From Rhodocyclales bacterium (GTDB lineage Bacteria; Pseudomonadota; Gammaproteobacteria; Burkholderiales; Rhodocyclaceae), in contig JACRJA010000069.1 in assembly GCA_016235745.1 (NCBI GenBank), positions 1 to 64,000 on the forward strand: 64,000 nucleotides of DNA, read 5' to 3'. The notes below the pieces were generated by a model that did not search any database, was not told where the DNA came from, and worked only from the letters and a program-made list of their open reading frames with translations. Below are positions 26,313 to 33,715 of this stretch, piece after piece; the stretch's first letter is position 1; every line of letters starts with the position of its first letter. A program made the translations under genes and the position numbers.

Positions 26313-27230
26313 ATGAAGATCTCGGCTTCACGGGTGGCGATGGAAGCGCAGTCTGCGTCGTGGCAGCGGCAAGAGGCGTCGCTGCGCCTGACGCGGCGCA
26401 CGGAGGGGGCGGGCGCAAGCAGGGATGAGTCCGCCGCCGCGCGGCTGCCAGAGGCGGGGCGGAAGATGCAGGCTGACGCCGCGATTCCGACCGAGCCGGT
26501 GCAGGACGGCAGGGGGGATTTGTCGCCGTCTTTGCAGGTGCTGAAAAGCCTGCTCGAATGGGCTCTGGGGCGATCGATCGAACTGGTCGAGGTGCGCCAG
26601 CTCGAGACGCCAGAGGCGGACGTGCCGGTAGACGCTCGCGTGCCTGAAGATCCCGCCAGTGGTCCAGCTGGAAGCGGCTTGGGCGGGACGCTGACGGTGC
26701 GCACCCTGACGGTGGAGCAACTCGCCTTCTCGGCGAGCGGCCGGGTGCAGACGGCCGACGGGCGCAGCATCGAGTTTTCCTTGGGCTTGGCGCTCACGCG
26801 CGCCACTGCCTCCGAGGTGCAGGCGGCGTTCGGCTCGGAGGTGCAGGATCCGCTGGTGCTCGATTTCGCCGGCACAGGGGCGGAATTGCGCGACATCGGT
26901 TTTCGCTTCGATCTGCGCGGCGACGGCTCGGAGGTCGACCTGCCGCTACCGACGAGCGGCAAGGGATTCCTCGTGTTCGATCGCGATGGCAATGGCCGCG
27001 TCGACGACGGGCGGGAGCTCTTCGGTCCGAGCACCGGCGATGGCTTTGGCGAGCTGGCTGCGCTCGATGCCGACGGCAACGGCTGGATCGACGAGAACGA
27101 CCCGGCGTGGTCGCAACTGTACGTGTGGCATCCGTATCGTCGCGACGCCTTGACCTCGGGATGCTGCGCAGCACCGGAATCTATCTTCGGGAGTCGGGCA
27201 GCGTTGGCACCGTCTCTCACCTCGACGTGA
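26313..27230 (+). CDS. EF-hand-like calcium-binding protein, C-terminus altered by frameshift
   Basis: The frame encodes 305 residues. There is no signal peptide. The first 80 residues are low-complexity and Ala/Arg/Glu-rich. A conserved domain runs from about residue 125 (VEQLAFSASGRVQTADGRSI) and contains DPLVLDFAGTGAELRD. It also has two calcium-loop-like motifs, FDRDGNGRVDDGRELFG and LDADGNGWIDENDP. The last 24 residues (after RRDALTS) are out of frame with the family. In the +2 frame the same DNA reads GMLRSTGIYLRE followed by GSVGTVSHLDVKA, ending at 27238, which looks like the usual C-terminus. A deletion with frameshift is inferred, so the product may be non-functional. It converges on dolP. 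Confidence 0.75.
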   Translation: MKISASRVAMEAQSASWQRQEASLRLTRRTEGAGASRDESAAARLPEAGRKMQADAAIPTEPVQDGRGDLSPSLQVLKSLLEWALGRSIELVEVRQLETPEADVPVDARVPEDPASGPAGSGLGGTLTVRTLTVEQLAFSASGRVQTADGRSIEFSLGLALTRATASEVQAAFGSEVQDPLVLDFAGTGAELRDIGFRFDLRGDGSEVDLPLPTSGKGFLVFDRDGNGRVDDGRELFGPSTGDGFGELAALDADGNGWIDENDPAWSQLYVWHPYRRDALTSGCCAAPESIFGSRAALAPSLTST

Positions 27231-27239
27231 AAGCCTGAA

Positions 27240-27905
27240 TCACGAATTGTTCCCCGTCGGAGCGTTCTTCTTGGGCTCGGCGCCTTGGCGGTCGAGCCGT
27301 CGGGCTTCTTCTTCCGGGATGTACTCGAAGACGCGCACGACTTTGCGCGCGCCGCTGGTGGTGCGGGCGATCTGGGTAGCGGCGTCGGCCTCGCGCCGGG
27401 TGACGAGCCCCATGAGGTAGACGACGCCGTTTTCGGTGACGACTTTCACGTGGTTGGCGGTGAAGGCGCCGTTGCTCTGGTTGACGAAGCGGGCTTTGAC
27501 CTGGGCGGTGATGCTCGAGTCGTTGGCGCGCGAGCCCAGCGACGTGGGGGCGCCGATCTGGATTTCGTTGACCACGTCGCGCACGTTGTCGGTCTCGCGC
27601 GCGAGCTGCTCGGCCAGCGCTTTGTCTTCCGCGCGCGGGGCTTCGCCCGTGAGCAGCACGATGCGGTTGTAGGAGGTGACGTTGATGTGGACGCGATCGC
27701 CCAGCCGGCGGGCGATCTTGTCGGCGACTTTCCATTCGATCGCCTCGTCGTCGACCATGGCGCCGCTGGTGCGCCGGTCGGAGGCGACCGAGGCGGTTAC
27801 TGCCGCGCCGCCCGCCATGATGGGGAAACAGCCGGAGAGCGGCAGCAGCGTGGCGGCGGCGAGCGCGAGCAGAGCAAGCGAGGAGCGCGAGGACGTGCGG
27901 GTCAT
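27240..27905 (-). CDS. dolP: BON-domain outer membrane lipoprotein (DolP/YraP type)
   Basis: A 221-residue lipoprotein with the lipobox PLSGC (Cys26). Two BON domains follow: one around VADKIARRLGDRVHINVTSYNRIVLLTGEAP, the other around ITAQVKARFVN to VVTENGVVYLMGLVTRREADAA. DolP binds anionic phospholipids at the division site and supports outer membrane integrity. It overlaps diaA by 4 nt in the order yraN, diaA, dolP, as in E. coli. A short charged tail (RQGAEPKKNAP) follows the second domain. Confidence 0.93.
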   Translation of the reverse strand: MTRTSSRSSLALLALAAATLLPLSGCFPIMAGGAAVTASVASDRRTSGAMVDDEAIEWKVADKIARRLGDRVHINVTSYNRIVLLTGEAPRAEDKALAEQLARETDNVRDVVNEIQIGAPTSLGSRANDSSITAQVKARFVNQSNGAFTANHVKVVTENGVVYLMGLVTRREADAATQIARTTSGARKVVRVFEYIPEEEARRLDRQGAEPKKNAPTGNNS

Positions 27906-28453
27906 GCGAAGTCTCCGAGAAGGACGGCGTCGAGGGCTTCGACGAGGAGATCGAGCGTGAAGAGCATGAGTTCGCCGTGGCGCGACGGCGGCAGTTCGGG
28001 CAGCTCCAGCGGCACGTCGCCGCCGGCGAGCCCGTCGAACCATGTGCCTTCGGGGTCGGTGCCGAGCGCGACCAGGGCGATGCCGTTTTCGTGGGCGGCG
28101 TCGCGCAGCGCCGTGGCGGTCGGATCCGGACGGGCGAAGAGCAAGACGAGCGCATCGCCCGGCTGCGCCAGCGCCGTGAACGGACGCAACACCGCTTCGC
28201 CTTCGCCTTCGAGCTGCAGCGCCGCCACTGGCGGGCGTTCGCGGTCGAGGCCGTGCCACAGGCGCTGCACGAAGAGCTCGGCGAGCGCCCGTTGCGGTTC
28301 GCTGGCCCAGACGAGGATGCGGCCGCTCTGCAGCAGGCTCTGCGCCAGCACCTCGGCGGCCGCCGCGCACGGGGCGGCGAGCGCCGGGGCCGTTTCCTGC
28401 AAGAGGGCGGCCTGGAAGAGGAAGGGCTCGGTGAGATGTTCGATCAGATCCAT
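27902..28453 (-). CDS. diaA: SIS-domain protein (DiaA/phosphoheptose isomerase-like)
   Basis: This 183-residue sugar-isomerase-fold protein shows an N-terminal helix, then GRILVWASEPQRALAELFVQRL, PGDALVLLFARPDPTATALRDAAHENGIALVALG and a C-terminal LDLLVEALDAVL. In E. coli the gene at this position encodes DiaA, which binds DnaA and times initiation. Isomerase relatives (GmhA) make heptose phosphates. Context favours DiaA, sequence alone does not decide, and the sequence is rather diverged. It overlaps dolP by 4 nt and starts 26 nt after yraN ends. Confidence 0.8.
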   Translation of the reverse strand: MDLIEHLTEPFLFQAALLQETAPALAAPCAAAAEVLAQSLLQSGRILVWASEPQRALAELFVQRLWHGLDRERPPVAALQLEGEGEAVLRPFTALAQPGDALVLLFARPDPTATALRDAAHENGIALVALGTDPEGTWFDGLAGGDVPLELPELPPSRHGELMLFTLDLLVEALDAVLLGDFA

Positions 28454-28479
28454 CGATTTAGTCTAACATGGCGCGTCGC

Positions 28480-28893
28480 TCACCATGCCGCGCCGAGATC
28501 GAATGCGCCCTGGATCCACTCGGGGGCCTGCGCCTCGCCGTCGAAGGCGAGCACGTCGAAGCGGCAGGGGCGGGCGGCGTGGCGCCGGCCGACGGGGCCA
28601 TTGAGCCAGTAGCGGGCGGCGGCGAGGATGCGCCGCTGCTTGGCGGCGGTGACGCTCGCGGCGGCGCCGCCATAGTCGCTGCGCCGGCGGTGGCGGACCT
28701 CGAAGAAGACGAGCGTGCCTTCGTGCAGACCGATGAGGTCGATTTCGCCGCGGCGGCTGGCGGCGTTGTGCGCGAGCAGATGCACGCCTTGGCGTTCGAG
28801 CCAGGCGGCGGCGAGCGCCTCGTACGCGCTGCCAACCTCGCGGGCGCTTGTGGCGGGGGTGGGATTTGGCGCAGAATCGGGTTTTTGGGTCAT
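28480..28893 (-). CDS. yraN: UPF0102 (YraN) family nuclease-fold protein
   Basis: The protein has 137 residues. The conserved domain begins AREVGSAYEALAAAWLERQGVHLLAHN and contains the restriction-endonuclease-like core GEIDLIGLHEGTLVFFEVRHRR, with acidic residues in E-I-D and F-E-V, then AKQRRILAAARYWL and CRFDVLAFDG. Its biological role is not established. The ATG at 28893 was chosen for family length. It diverges from rsmI, with only 11 nt between the two start codons. The lpoA gene found next to yraN in enterobacteria is absent here. Confidence 0.9.
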   Translation of the reverse strand: MTQKPDSAPNPTPATSAREVGSAYEALAAAWLERQGVHLLAHNAASRRGEIDLIGLHEGTLVFFEVRHRRRSDYGGAAASVTAAKQRRILAAARYWLNGPVGRRHAARPCRFDVLAFDGEAQAPEWIQGAFDLGAAW

Positions 28894-28904
28894 GGGCGGA
28901 GGCG

Positions 28905-29789
28905 ATGGATCCGGAAGTGATCGTGCAGGGGGCGTGGCGTCACGCCGAGCCGGCGTTCTACGTGGTGGCCACGCCTTTGGGGAATCTGGCCGACCTGAGC
29001 CCGCGCGCACGCGCGGTGCTCGCCGGAGTCGAGTGTATCGCGGCCGAGGACACGCGCCACAGCCAGCGGCTGCTCGATGCCTGGGGCATCCGCACGCCGA
29101 TGCTGCCGGCGCACGAGCACAACGAACAGGCCGCCGCCCGGGCGATCGTGGCGCGGCTGGCGCGCGGCGAGCACGTGGCGTTGATTTCCGATGCGGGCAC
29201 GCCCGGCATCTGCGATCCGGGGGCGCGCATCGTCGCCGCCGTGCGCGCGGCCGGCTTCGCGGTGGTGCCGGTGCCAGGGCCCAGCGCCGTGATCGCGGCG
29301 CTGTCGGTGGCCGGTTTCGTCGAGCCGGGGTTTCGCTTCATCGGCTTTCTGCCGCCGAAGCAGGCGGCGCGGCGCAAGCTCTTGGCTTCGCTCGCGACCG
29401 AGGAAGTGCCGGTGGTGTGCTACGAGGCGCCGCACCGGATACGCGACAGCGTGGCCGACATGCTGGAGGTGCTGGGCGGGACGCGCGAGCTCTTCCTCGC
29501 GCGCGAGCTCACCAAGCGCTTCGAGGAGACGGCGCGCCTGCCGCTTGCCCAGGCGCCGGCCTGGCTCGAGGAGCGAGCCGAGCGCACGCGCGGCGAGTTC
29601 GTCCTCATCCTGGGGCCGGGAGAAGCGCAGGCCGCGCGTGAGGAAACCGGACGGCAGGTGCTCGCGCGCCTGACGCAGGCCGGAGTGCCCTTCGGCGAGG
29701 CGGTACGGCTGGCGGCGGAATTGACGGGTGCGTCCAAGAACCGGCTCTATGCCCAAGGGCTGGCCGAAGGGCGAGAAAATGAGGATTGA
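28905..29789 (+). CDS. rsmI: 16S rRNA (cytidine-1402-2'-O)-methyltransferase
   Basis: Methylates the ribose of C1402 in 16S rRNA near the P site. The 294-residue tetrapyrrole-methylase-fold protein shows FYVVATPLGNLADLSPRA, CIAAEDTRHSQRLL, HEHNE, VALISDAGTPGICDPGARIV, VPGPSAVIAALSVAG and FIGFLPPK. GGAGG lies very close to the ATG at 28905; a GTG at 28918 lies out of frame. pyrC follows after 10 nt. Its promoter must lie within the divergent yraN. Confidence 0.94.
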   Translation: MDPEVIVQGAWRHAEPAFYVVATPLGNLADLSPRARAVLAGVECIAAEDTRHSQRLLDAWGIRTPMLPAHEHNEQAAARAIVARLARGEHVALISDAGTPGICDPGARIVAAVRAAGFAVVPVPGPSAVIAALSVAGFVEPGFRFIGFLPPKQAARRKLLASLATEEVPVVCYEAPHRIRDSVADMLEVLGGTRELFLARELTKRFEETARLPLAQAPAWLEERAERTRGEFVLILGPGEAQAAREETGRQVLARLTQAGVPFGEAVRLAAELTGASKNRLYAQGLAEGRENED

Positions 29790-29799
29790 AGGAGAAGGA

Positions 29800-30846
29800 A
29801 TGGATCGGATCGAGGTGTTGCGCCCTGCCGACTGGCATCTGCACGTGCGGCAAGGCCCGGCGATGCGCGCGGTGGTGCCGACGAGCGCGGCGGTGTTCGC
29901 CCAGGCGCTCGTCATGCCCAACCTCAAGCCGCCGGTGACGACGACCGCCGCGGCGCTCGCTTACCGCGAGGAGATCCTGGCGGCGGCGCGCGCGGCCGGG
30001 GGGCGGGCGGCGTCCTTCGTGCCGTGGATGACGCTCTATCTCACCGAGGCGACGGCGCCGCAGGAGATCGACCGCGCCGCTGCGAGCGGCGCCGTGCTCG
30101 CGGCCAAGCTCTATCCGGCCGGGGCGACCACGAACTCGGATGCGGGCGTGCGCCGCATCGAGCGCATCTACCCCGTGCTCGAACGGATGCAGGAGCGCGG
30201 CCTGGTGCTGTGCGTGCACGGCGAAGTGGTCGATCCCGAAGTGGACATCTTCGATCGCGAGGCGGTGTTCGTCGAACGGGTGCTCGCGCCGCTGGTGGCG
30301 CGTTTCCCCGGCTTGAAGGTGGTGCTCGAGCACGTGACGACCGCCGAAGCAGTGGCTTTCGTGCGCGAGGCGCCCGAGACGGTGGCCGCTACCCTCACCG
30401 CGCACCATCTGCGCTACGAGCGCAATGCCATGCTCGCCGGCGGTATCCGGCCGCATTTCTACTGCCTGCCGATCCTCAAGCGCGAACGTCACCGCCGGGC
30501 CCTGGTGGAAGCGGCCACGAGCGGTTCGCCGAAGTTCTTCCTCGGCACGGACTCGGCGCCCCATCCCCGCGGGGCGAAGGAATCGGCCTGCGGCTGCGCC
30601 GGCTGCTACACCGCTCCGCTCGCGCTGCCGCTCTACGCCGAGGTGTTCGAGGCGGCCGGTGCCTTGGATCGCCTGGAAGGATTCGCCGCCCGCTTTGGCG
30701 CCCGCTTCTACGGCGTGCCGGAGAGCACGGAGCGCATCGCCCTGGTGCGCCGGCCGTGGGCGGTGCCGGCGGCGGAGCCTTTGGGCGAGGGCGAGGAGGT
30801 GGTTCCCCTGCGCGCGGGCGAGACGATAGGCTGGAGGGTGGACTAA
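29800..30846 (+). CDS. pyrC: dihydroorotase, class II
   Basis: Cyclises carbamoyl-aspartate to dihydroorotate in pyrimidine synthesis. The 348-residue enzyme is of the E. coli PyrC type. DWHLHVRQG supplies the metal histidines, AKLYPAGATTNSD contains the lysine that becomes carboxylated, and CVHGEV, LEHVTTAEAV and GTDSAPHPRGAKESACGCAGCYTA complete the two-metal site. The start at 29800 follows GGAG by 5 nt. It lies 10 nt after rsmI, so the two are likely cotranscribed. Confidence 0.96.
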   Translation: MDRIEVLRPADWHLHVRQGPAMRAVVPTSAAVFAQALVMPNLKPPVTTTAAALAYREEILAAARAAGGRAASFVPWMTLYLTEATAPQEIDRAAASGAVLAAKLYPAGATTNSDAGVRRIERIYPVLERMQERGLVLCVHGEVVDPEVDIFDREAVFVERVLAPLVARFPGLKVVLEHVTTAEAVAFVREAPETVAATLTAHHLRYERNAMLAGGIRPHFYCLPILKRERHRRALVEAATSGSPKFFLGTDSAPHPRGAKESACGCAGCYTAPLALPLYAEVFEAAGALDRLEGFAARFGARFYGVPESTERIALVRRPWAVPAAEPLGEGEEVVPLRAGETIGWRVD

Positions 30847-30856
30847 GGAGGGGAAG

Positions 30857-31276
30857 ATGCGCTGGAGCAGAGCAACGATTGTGGCCTTATGCGCCTTGGG
30901 TTTGGCCGCTTGCGAGGATGTGGCGATCAGCTACCGCATCGAGGGGATGAACCATGCGCTGGTGCTCGAGCGCCAGCAGTCCTTGCCCTGGAGCGAGGTG
31001 AAGCAGGCGGTGGTGGTCTCGCGCCTGCCGCAGTGTCAGCGAAAGTATCCGATCGCGCCCGATCGCGCCGAGATGACGCCGATGAAGGTCTATGAGGCGG
31101 GGGATCTGCTGTGGGCGCTCGAGCAGGGTGGGCGCTGGTACCTCGCTTCGACCGAGGATTGCCGCCTGCAGCCTTGGAACGAGCCCAATCCCCAGGCGCT
31201 GGGGCCACTGGTCGGGACGTTTCGCCATCGCGATGGCGTTCTCGTCTTCGAGCCGGAGTCCAAACCTGCGTCATAG
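30857..31276 (+). CDS. small lipoprotein of unknown function
   Basis: A 139-residue predicted lipoprotein with a short signal ending LGLAAC (Cys19). The mature part is compact with tryptophans and a QCQRKYPIAPDR segment; three further cysteines include CQRK and DCRLQPW. No enzymatic motif is recognised. AAGGAGGGG precedes the ATG. It starts 10 nt after pyrC and so is probably transcribed with it. A copy of the dispersed repeat begins immediately after its stop codon. Confidence 0.8.
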   Translation: MRWSRATIVALCALGLAACEDVAISYRIEGMNHALVLERQQSLPWSEVKQAVVVSRLPQCQRKYPIAPDRAEMTPMKVYEAGDLLWALEQGGRWYLASTEDCRLQPWNEPNPQALGPLVGTFRHRDGVLVFEPESKPAS

Positions 31277-31404
31277 GGGCGCCGCGAACAGCCGTCGCGA
31301 GCGGCGGCAGGGCAAGGCGCCCGGAGCGCAGGAGGAAAGAAGGCGAGCCTGCGAGCACCGCGCAACGCTGCCATGCGGCCGCGCAGTAGGGTGTTCGAGG
31401 TGCC
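31277..31404 (+). repeat. dispersed element with terminal inverted repeats, copy B
   Basis: Left terminus GGCGCCGCGAAC and right terminus GTTCGAGGTGCC are imperfect inverted repeats (10/12). The left 58 nt and right 20 nt match copy A at 11118-11220. The unmatched centre is about 50 nt here and contains CTGCG...CGCAG and GCTGCCATGCGGC pairing potential. It lies directly after the lipoprotein stop and 40 nt before the RNase P RNA. No coding content is apparent. Confidence 0.75.
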
Positions 31405-31432
31405 TATAGGGAACTTCGGTCGCGTCGTGCGG

Positions 31433-31438
31433 TATCAT
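31433..31438 (+). promoter_or_regulatory. -10 element of the rnpB promoter
   Basis: TATCAT (5/6 match) lies 6 nt before the inferred 5' end of the RNase P RNA, the expected distance. No strong -35 is visible; that position falls just downstream of repeat copy B. Confidence 0.5.
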
Positions 31439-31443
31439 GTCAC

Positions 31444-31845
31444 GGGAAGTCCGCCCGGCAGTCGCTGCGTGCCTTCAGGCGCGGAGAGGAAAGTCCGGGC
31501 TCCACAGAGCAGGATGCCGGCTAACGGCCGGGCGCCGCGAGGCGACGGAAAGTGCCACAGAGAACAGACCGCCGATGGCCCGCAAGGGCTCAGGCAAGGG
31601 TGAAACGGTGGCCGGGGAGACCCGGCGCGGGGGCTATCTCCGCGGGTAAGAGCCCACCGCGTCTCCGGTAACGGAGGCGGCACGGTAAACCCCATCCGGA
31701 GCAAGGCCGAATAGGGGAGCGATGGCGTGGCTCGCGCCGCTCCCGGGTTGGCCGCTCGAGCCTGCCGGCAACGGCGGGCCTAGAGGAATGACTGCCCCGC
31801 ATCGCACGATGCGCGACAGAACCCGGCTTAAGCGGCGGGCTTCCC
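31444..31845 (+). ncRNA. rnpB: RNase P RNA (M1 RNA), bacterial class A
   Basis: This is the catalytic RNA that removes 5' leaders from pre-tRNAs. The universally conserved P4 halves are present: GAGGAAAGTCCGGGCTCC at 31485-31502 and ACAGAACCCGGCTTA at 31816-31830. The ends GGAAGTCCGCC and GGCGGGCTTCC pair to form P1/P2 and set the limits. Also visible are GGTGAAACGGTG, the GGTAAACCCC loop that binds the tRNA CCA end, and GAGCAAGGCCGAATAGGG. Total length is about 400 nt, as expected. A T-rich tract (CCCTTTTCCCTTTTG) follows the P1 strand and may help termination. Confidence 0.95.
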
Positions 31846-32092
31846 TTTTCCCTTTTGTTACATTCGGTAACGAATCCTTCGCCCTCCACTTCTCGAGGAT
31901 CGCGCTCACCTGCGTGCCCCATCATGGCCTCTGGTGATCGCATATCATTGTCTTACATCGTTTTTTCCTTATCTTTCATCTTTTTGTCTTATCGGTTCCG
32001 CCTCGTGGCGATCTTCCCTTTTTATGGGTTCACATGGGATTTTGTGGGAAAAAGTGGCAAAATGTGGGTAGTCACGACCAGAGGCGGCGGCA
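31846..32092 (+). promoter_or_regulatory. AT-rich mraZ/dcw leader and promoter region
   Basis: These 247 bp are strikingly pyrimidine- and AT-rich for this genome. A small inverted repeat GTTAC-ATTCG-GTAAC begins at 31857. The octamer TTGTCTTA occurs at about 31948 and again at about 31984. A candidate promoter is TTGTCT (31948-31953), 16 nt, TATCTT (31970-31975). Downstream lie the five phased TGG boxes (separate entry) and GAGGCGG before the mraZ start codon. No reading frame of note is present. Confidence 0.5.
32024..32068 (+). promoter_or_regulatory. MraZ operator: five TGGG-type boxes in 10-bp phase
   Basis: Five pentamers start exactly 10 bp apart: ATGGG 32024, ATGGG 32034, GTGGG 32044, GTGGC 32054 and GTGGG 32064, each separated by 5 nt. 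E. coli MraZ binds TGGG-type direct repeats with 5-nt spacers in its own promoter, so this is its predicted operator, with more boxes than the three described there. It ends 24 nt before the mraZ start codon. Confidence 0.85.
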
Positions 32093-32536
32093 ATGTTCCA
32101 GGGGGCGGTCACGCTTAGTCTCGATGCCAAGGGGCGGATCGCCATTCCGACGCGATTCCGCGAGGCCTTGGCGCCCGAAGGCCGCCCTTTGGTGCTGACG
32201 GCGCATCCGCACAAGTGTCTGCTGGTCTATCCCGAGCTGGTGTGGGCGCCCATCCGCGAGCGCATCGTGGCCCTGCCTGGGCTCGATCCGCGCACCGCCG
32301 CCCTGAAGCGCTTGCTGGTGGGCTTTGCCCAGGAAGAAACGCTCGATGCCTCTGGACGGGTGTCGCTGGCCGCTTCCCTGAGGCAGTGGGCGGGACTGGA
32401 GAAGAGCGTGTGGCTGGTTGGCCAGGGAACGCATTTCGAACTGTGGTCCGAAGCGGGGTGGCAGGCGCAGCAGGAGGCGATGCTGGCGCTCTCGGCCGAG
32501 GATCTGGCCGGGATGTTCGAGGGCTTGGTGCTATGA
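32093..32536 (+). CDS. mraZ: transcriptional regulator MraZ
   Basis: A 147-residue AbrB-like protein with two SpoVT-AbrB half-domains. The first is [26 protein letters not shown] and the second [29 protein letters not shown], each carrying the DxxGRxxxP/L signature. It represses the dcw promoter by binding the direct repeats upstream of its own gene. Length and position as the first gene of the division cluster are standard. The stop codon overlaps the rsmH start by 4 nt. Confidence 0.96.
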   Translation: MFQGAVTLSLDAKGRIAIPTRFREALAPEGRPLVLTAHPHKCLLVYPELVWAPIRERIVALPGLDPRTAALKRLLVGFAQEETLDASGRVSLAASLRQWAGLEKSVWLVGQGTHFELWSEAGWQAQQEAMLALSAEDLAGMFEGLVL

Positions 32537-33456
32537 GCGAAGCCCACGTCCCCGTGCTGCTCGAAGAGGCGATCGAGGCGCTCGCACCGCGTCCCGACGG
32601 CGTCTATGTCGATGGCACCTTTGGGCGCGGCGGGCATAGCCGTGCGTTGTTGCAGCGCATGGGGCCGCAAGGGCGGGTGATCGCTTTCGATCGCGACCCG
32701 GAGGCGATCGCCCACGGCCGCGCCTGGAACGAGCCGCGCCTTACCCTGGTGCATGCGCCGTTCTCGCGTATGGGGGTCGAGCTCGACGCGCTGAGCGTGG
32801 CGCAGGTCGACGGGATCCTGCTCGATCTGGGGGTTTCCTCGCCGCAGCTCGATGCGCCCGAGCGCGGCATGAGTTTTCGCTTCGATGCGCCGCTCGACAT
32901 GCGCATGGATCCGACGAGCGGCGAGCCGGTATCGAGCTGGCTCGCGCGTGCCAGCCGCGAAGAGATCAGGGAGGTGATCAGGAATTATGGCGAAGAACGG
33001 TTTGCTGATGCGATTGCAAAGACGATTGTTGCTGCGCGCGCAAGGGCGCCTATCGAGCGCACGGGACGACTTGCCGAGCTCGTGGCGCAGGCGGTGCGCA
33101 CGCGCGAGCCGGGGCAGCACCCTGCGACGCGCACCTTCCAGGCTCTTCGGATTTTCGTCAATCGCGAACTCGAGGAGCTCTCGCTGACCTTGCCGCAGGC
33201 GATGGCGCGTCTGCGCCCCGGTGCCCGCTTGGTGGTGATCAGTTTCCATTCGCTCGAAGACCGGATCGTGAAGCATTTCATGCGCGAGCACTCTGTCCCG
33301 CCGCCGCTGCCGCCGGGCTTGGCGGTGCGCGAGGCCGAGCGCCCCGTGCCGCCGCTTCGGTGGGTGGTGCGCAAGCTCCGGCCGGGCGCAGAAGAATGCG
33401 CCCGCAATCGCCGCGCCCGTAGCGCGGTGATGCGGGTGGCGGAGCGGCGCTCATGA
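32533..33456 (+). CDS. rsmH: 16S rRNA (cytosine-1402-N4)-methyltransferase
   Basis: Methylates N4 of C1402 in 16S rRNA, the same nucleotide whose ribose is modified by RsmI, also encoded in this window. The 307-residue enzyme begins [13 protein letters not shown] and shows the SAM site [73 protein letters not shown] and [17 protein letters not shown]. It overlaps both mraZ and ftsL by 4 nt. Confidence 0.97.
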   Translation: MSEAHVPVLLEEAIEALAPRPDGVYVDGTFGRGGHSRALLQRMGPQGRVIAFDRDPEAIAHGRAWNEPRLTLVHAPFSRMGVELDALSVAQVDGILLDLGVSSPQLDAPERGMSFRFDAPLDMRMDPTSGEPVSSWLARASREEIREVIRNYGEERFADAIAKTIVAARARAPIERTGRLAELVAQAVRTREPGQHPATRTFQALRIFVNRELEELSLTLPQAMARLRPGARLVVISFHSLEDRIVKHFMREHSVPPPLPPGLAVREAERPVPPLRWVVRKLRPGAEECARNRRARSAVMRVAERRS

Positions 33457-33713
33457 CGCGCTTCGAGGCGATGCTCGTCGGCTTGGTGGTGGCGAGCGGC
33501 GTGATGCTGGTGCAGGCCAAGCACGAGGCGCGGCTGCGCTATCTGGCGCTGGAGATGCAGACGCGACGTGGCGAGCGGCTCGACGTGGAGTGGCGCCAGC
33601 TCCAGTTGGAGCGCGCTACCTTGGTGACCCAGGACCGGGTGCAGCGCCTGGCGCAGGAAAAATTGGGCCTGGCGCCGCCGCGGCCAGAACAGATCGTGCC
33701 GTGGGAGCGTTGA
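33453..33713 (+). CDS. ftsL: cell division protein FtsL
   Basis: An 86-residue single-pass divisome protein: a short cytoplasmic end, a membrane helix at about residues 6-22, and a periplasmic coiled coil (about 25-68) with [18 protein letters not shown]. It ends in the conserved [17 protein letters not shown]. It forms the FtsQLB complex that activates septal peptidoglycan synthesis. ftsB is not in the window. It overlaps rsmH by 4 nt and precedes ftsI by 2 nt. Confidence 0.93.
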   Translation: MTRFEAMLVGLVVASGVMLVQAKHEARLRYLALEMQTRRGERLDVEWRQLQLERATLVTQDRVQRLAQEKLGLAPPRPEQIVPWER

Positions 33714-33715
33714 CG

